Assembly: GCA_903893085.1 (NCBI GenBank) | Contig: CAITKS010000034.1 | Coordinates: forward strand, 1 to 6,447 | Length of the DNA: 6,447 nucleotides | Origin: an uncultured Actinomycetes bacterium | Lineage (GTDB): Bacteria; Actinomycetota; Actinomycetes; Nanopelagicales; Nanopelagicaceae | Reading direction: 5' to 3' | Shown here: piece by piece, positions 5,250 through 6,447 of the stretch | Position numbering within the stretch: position 1 is the stretch's first letter | How the letters are laid out: each line of letters starts with the position of its first letter | Translations under genes and position numbers: made by a program | The notes under the pieces: generated by a model | Database searches by the model: none | What the model was told of the DNA's origin: nothing | Seen by the model: only the letters and a program-made list of their open reading frames with translations

Positions 5250-6447
5250 ATGCGTAGCGCCCATTGGTACGGCGGTAAAGATCGTGATGGATTTATTCAC
5301 CGCGCATGGATGCGACGTGGTTTACCAAAAGATGCTTTCGACGGCCGCCCTCATATTGCAATCGCCAATACAGCATCCGATTTAACACCTTGTAATTCTC
5401 ACTTAAATGAAGTGATGGAGTACGTAAAAAATGGAATTTGGGAAGCTGGTGGTGTTCCACTAAACATGCCAGCAGTTTCACTTGGGGAAACTTTGGTGCG
5501 ACCAACAGCAATGTTGTGGCGCAATATGGCTGCGATGGCGACGGAGGAACTGATTCGCGCTAACCCAATTGATGGTGTTGTTCTGCTCGGCGGTTGCGAT
5601 AAAACGATTCCATCATTGTTAATGGCAGCATCCTCTGTTGATATTCCAGCGCTTGTTGTTCCTGGTGGGCCGATGTTGACCGGAACATTCCAGGGAACAC
5701 CGCTTGGATGCGGCACAGATGTATTTAGATTAAGTGAAGAAGTTCGTGCGAAGAAACTTAGCGAGGCAAAGTTTTTAGATTCAGAGTCCGCGATGATTCG
5801 AAGTCGCGGACATTGCAACACGATGGGCACCGCATCAACTATGGGAATTATGGCCGAAGCACTTGGAATGGTTATCCCGGGTATCGCAGGAACGCCAGCA
5901 CCCGACAGCCGCTTGCTGCAGTACTCGCAAGAATCAGGCCGTCGCATAGTTGAAATGGTTCATGAAGGATTAAAGCCAAGTGACATCATGGTCAAGGGAT
6001 CTTTCCTTAACGCAATTGTTGCTTTGGCTGGAATCGGTGGATCAACCAATGCGGTTGTTCACTTGCTCGCAATCGCTGGCCGCTTAGGAATCGATTTAAC
6101 ACTTGATGACTTTGATCGCACGGGTTCTCGCGTTCCGCTGCTGGTTAATTTGCAACCAGCAGGAAAGTATTTGATGGAAGATTTCCATCGTGCCGGTGGT
6201 TTGCGCGCTGTATTTAAAGAGTTAGAGGATTTGCTAGACCCAAAGGCAATAACAGTGCTCGGAACGCCTTTAGTAAAAGGATTATCTGAGGCCGAAATTT
6301 ATGACACTGACGTTATTCGCACTCGCAAAGAACCCTTGCAGCCAAGTGCTGGCATTGCAGTTCTGCGCGGCAATTTAGCGCCACTTGGCGCAGTTATTAA
6401 ACCCGCTGCAGCAAGTGCAAACTTGTTAAAGCATCGCGGTAAGGCGA
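5250..6447 (+). CDS. IlvD/Edd-family aldonate dehydratase (L-arabinonate dehydratase-like), 3' end outside window
   Basis: The frame is open from ATG 5250 to the window edge: 399 codons of a family usually near 570-600 aa. These iron-sulfur enzymes convert an aldonate to a 2-keto-3-deoxy acid in the cytoplasm. Cluster ligands C48 (TPCNSH), C116 (GGCDK) and C189 (GHCNTMG) are present, as are the metal and carbamylated-lysine residues E80, D117 and K118. All lie 11 positions before their counterparts in Rhizobium L-arabinonate dehydratase as I recall its numbering (59, 127, 200; 91, 128, 129). Its DRDGFIHRAWM and ANPIDGVVLLGGCDKT match the sugar-acid branch rather than IlvD proper. The catalytic serine of the C-terminal domain lies beyond the edge. 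It is divergent from two dehydrogenase genes, which supports sugar catabolism. The exact substrate (arabinonate, xylonate, fuconate, rhamnonate, other) is unresolved. Confidence 0.93.
   Translation, partial: MRSAHWYGGKDRDGFIHRAWMRRGLPKDAFDGRPHIAIANTASDLTPCNSHLNEVMEYVKNGIWEAGGVPLNMPAVSLGETLVRPTAMLWRNMAAMATEELIRANPIDGVVLLGGCDKTIPSLLMAASSVDIPALVVPGGPMLTGTFQGTPLGCGTDVFRLSEEVRAKKLSEAKFLDSESAMIRSRGHCNTMGTASTMGIMAEALGMVIPGIAGTPAPDSRLLQYSQESGRRIVEMVHEGLKPSDIMVKGSFLNAIVALAGIGGSTNAVVHLLAIAGRLGIDLTLDDFDRTGSRVPLLVNLQPAGKYLMEDFHRAGGLRAVFKELEDLLDPKAITVLGTPLVKGLSEAEIYDTDVIRTRKEPLQPSAGIAVLRGNLAPLGAVIKPAAASANLLKHRGKA

Noticed and set aside
5399..5947. 182-codon minus-strand open frame inside the dehydratase region
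   Set aside because: The plus-strand frame encodes a dehydratase with all three cluster cysteines; the antisense frame is Pro/Ser/Ile-rich with no motif.

Overview
The window looks like actinobacterial chromosome of moderate, not high, G+C (mid-40s percent by eye, not counted). The evidence is a short-chain Z-prenyl diphosphate synthase of the mycobacterial Rv1086 type, a DUF4307 protein next to a GreA with the actinobacterial tip region, and a DUF3817 membrane protein. Low G+C, very tight packing, TTG starts and apparently leaderless genes fit a streamlined aquatic actinobacterium (acI/Nanopelagicales-like). That placement is inference.

Left half (about 1-2856): a tight minus-strand operon runs from 1951 to 61: a 47-aa membrane protein, SURF1, DUF3817, and a cis-prenyltransferase. 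Every junction overlaps. Divergent from it, with only 14 bp between the two start codons, are DUF4307 and greA on the plus strand. The order greA-DUF4307-(divergent)-small membrane protein-...-uppS resembles the Rv1080c-Rv1086 neighbourhood of mycobacteria as I remember it. Here no mca (mycothiol conjugate amidase) lies between, and SURF1 and DUF3817 are present instead.

Middle (2863-3306, minus): a secreted protein of about 126 residues after processing, whose cysteine pattern and flanking motifs match the neocarzinostatin apoprotein fold. No enediyne biosynthesis gene is visible. This is the most unusual gene in the window.

Right half (3398-6447): a sugar-acid catabolic module. A zinc-dependent MDR dehydrogenase and an SDR dehydrogenase form a minus-strand pair. 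Divergent from them is an IlvD/Edd-family aldonate dehydratase on the plus strand, which is open to the window edge (399 codons seen, C-terminus missing). Together they suggest oxidation of an aldose, dehydration of the aldonate to a 2-keto-3-deoxy acid, and oxidation of that acid by the SDR. The sugar cannot be fixed from this sequence. The 61-bp divergent region holds back-to-back -10 boxes and a small inverted repeat that could be an operator.

No rRNA, tRNA, insertion sequence, CRISPR array or phage gene was recognised. No gene-free stretch exceeds about 90 bp.
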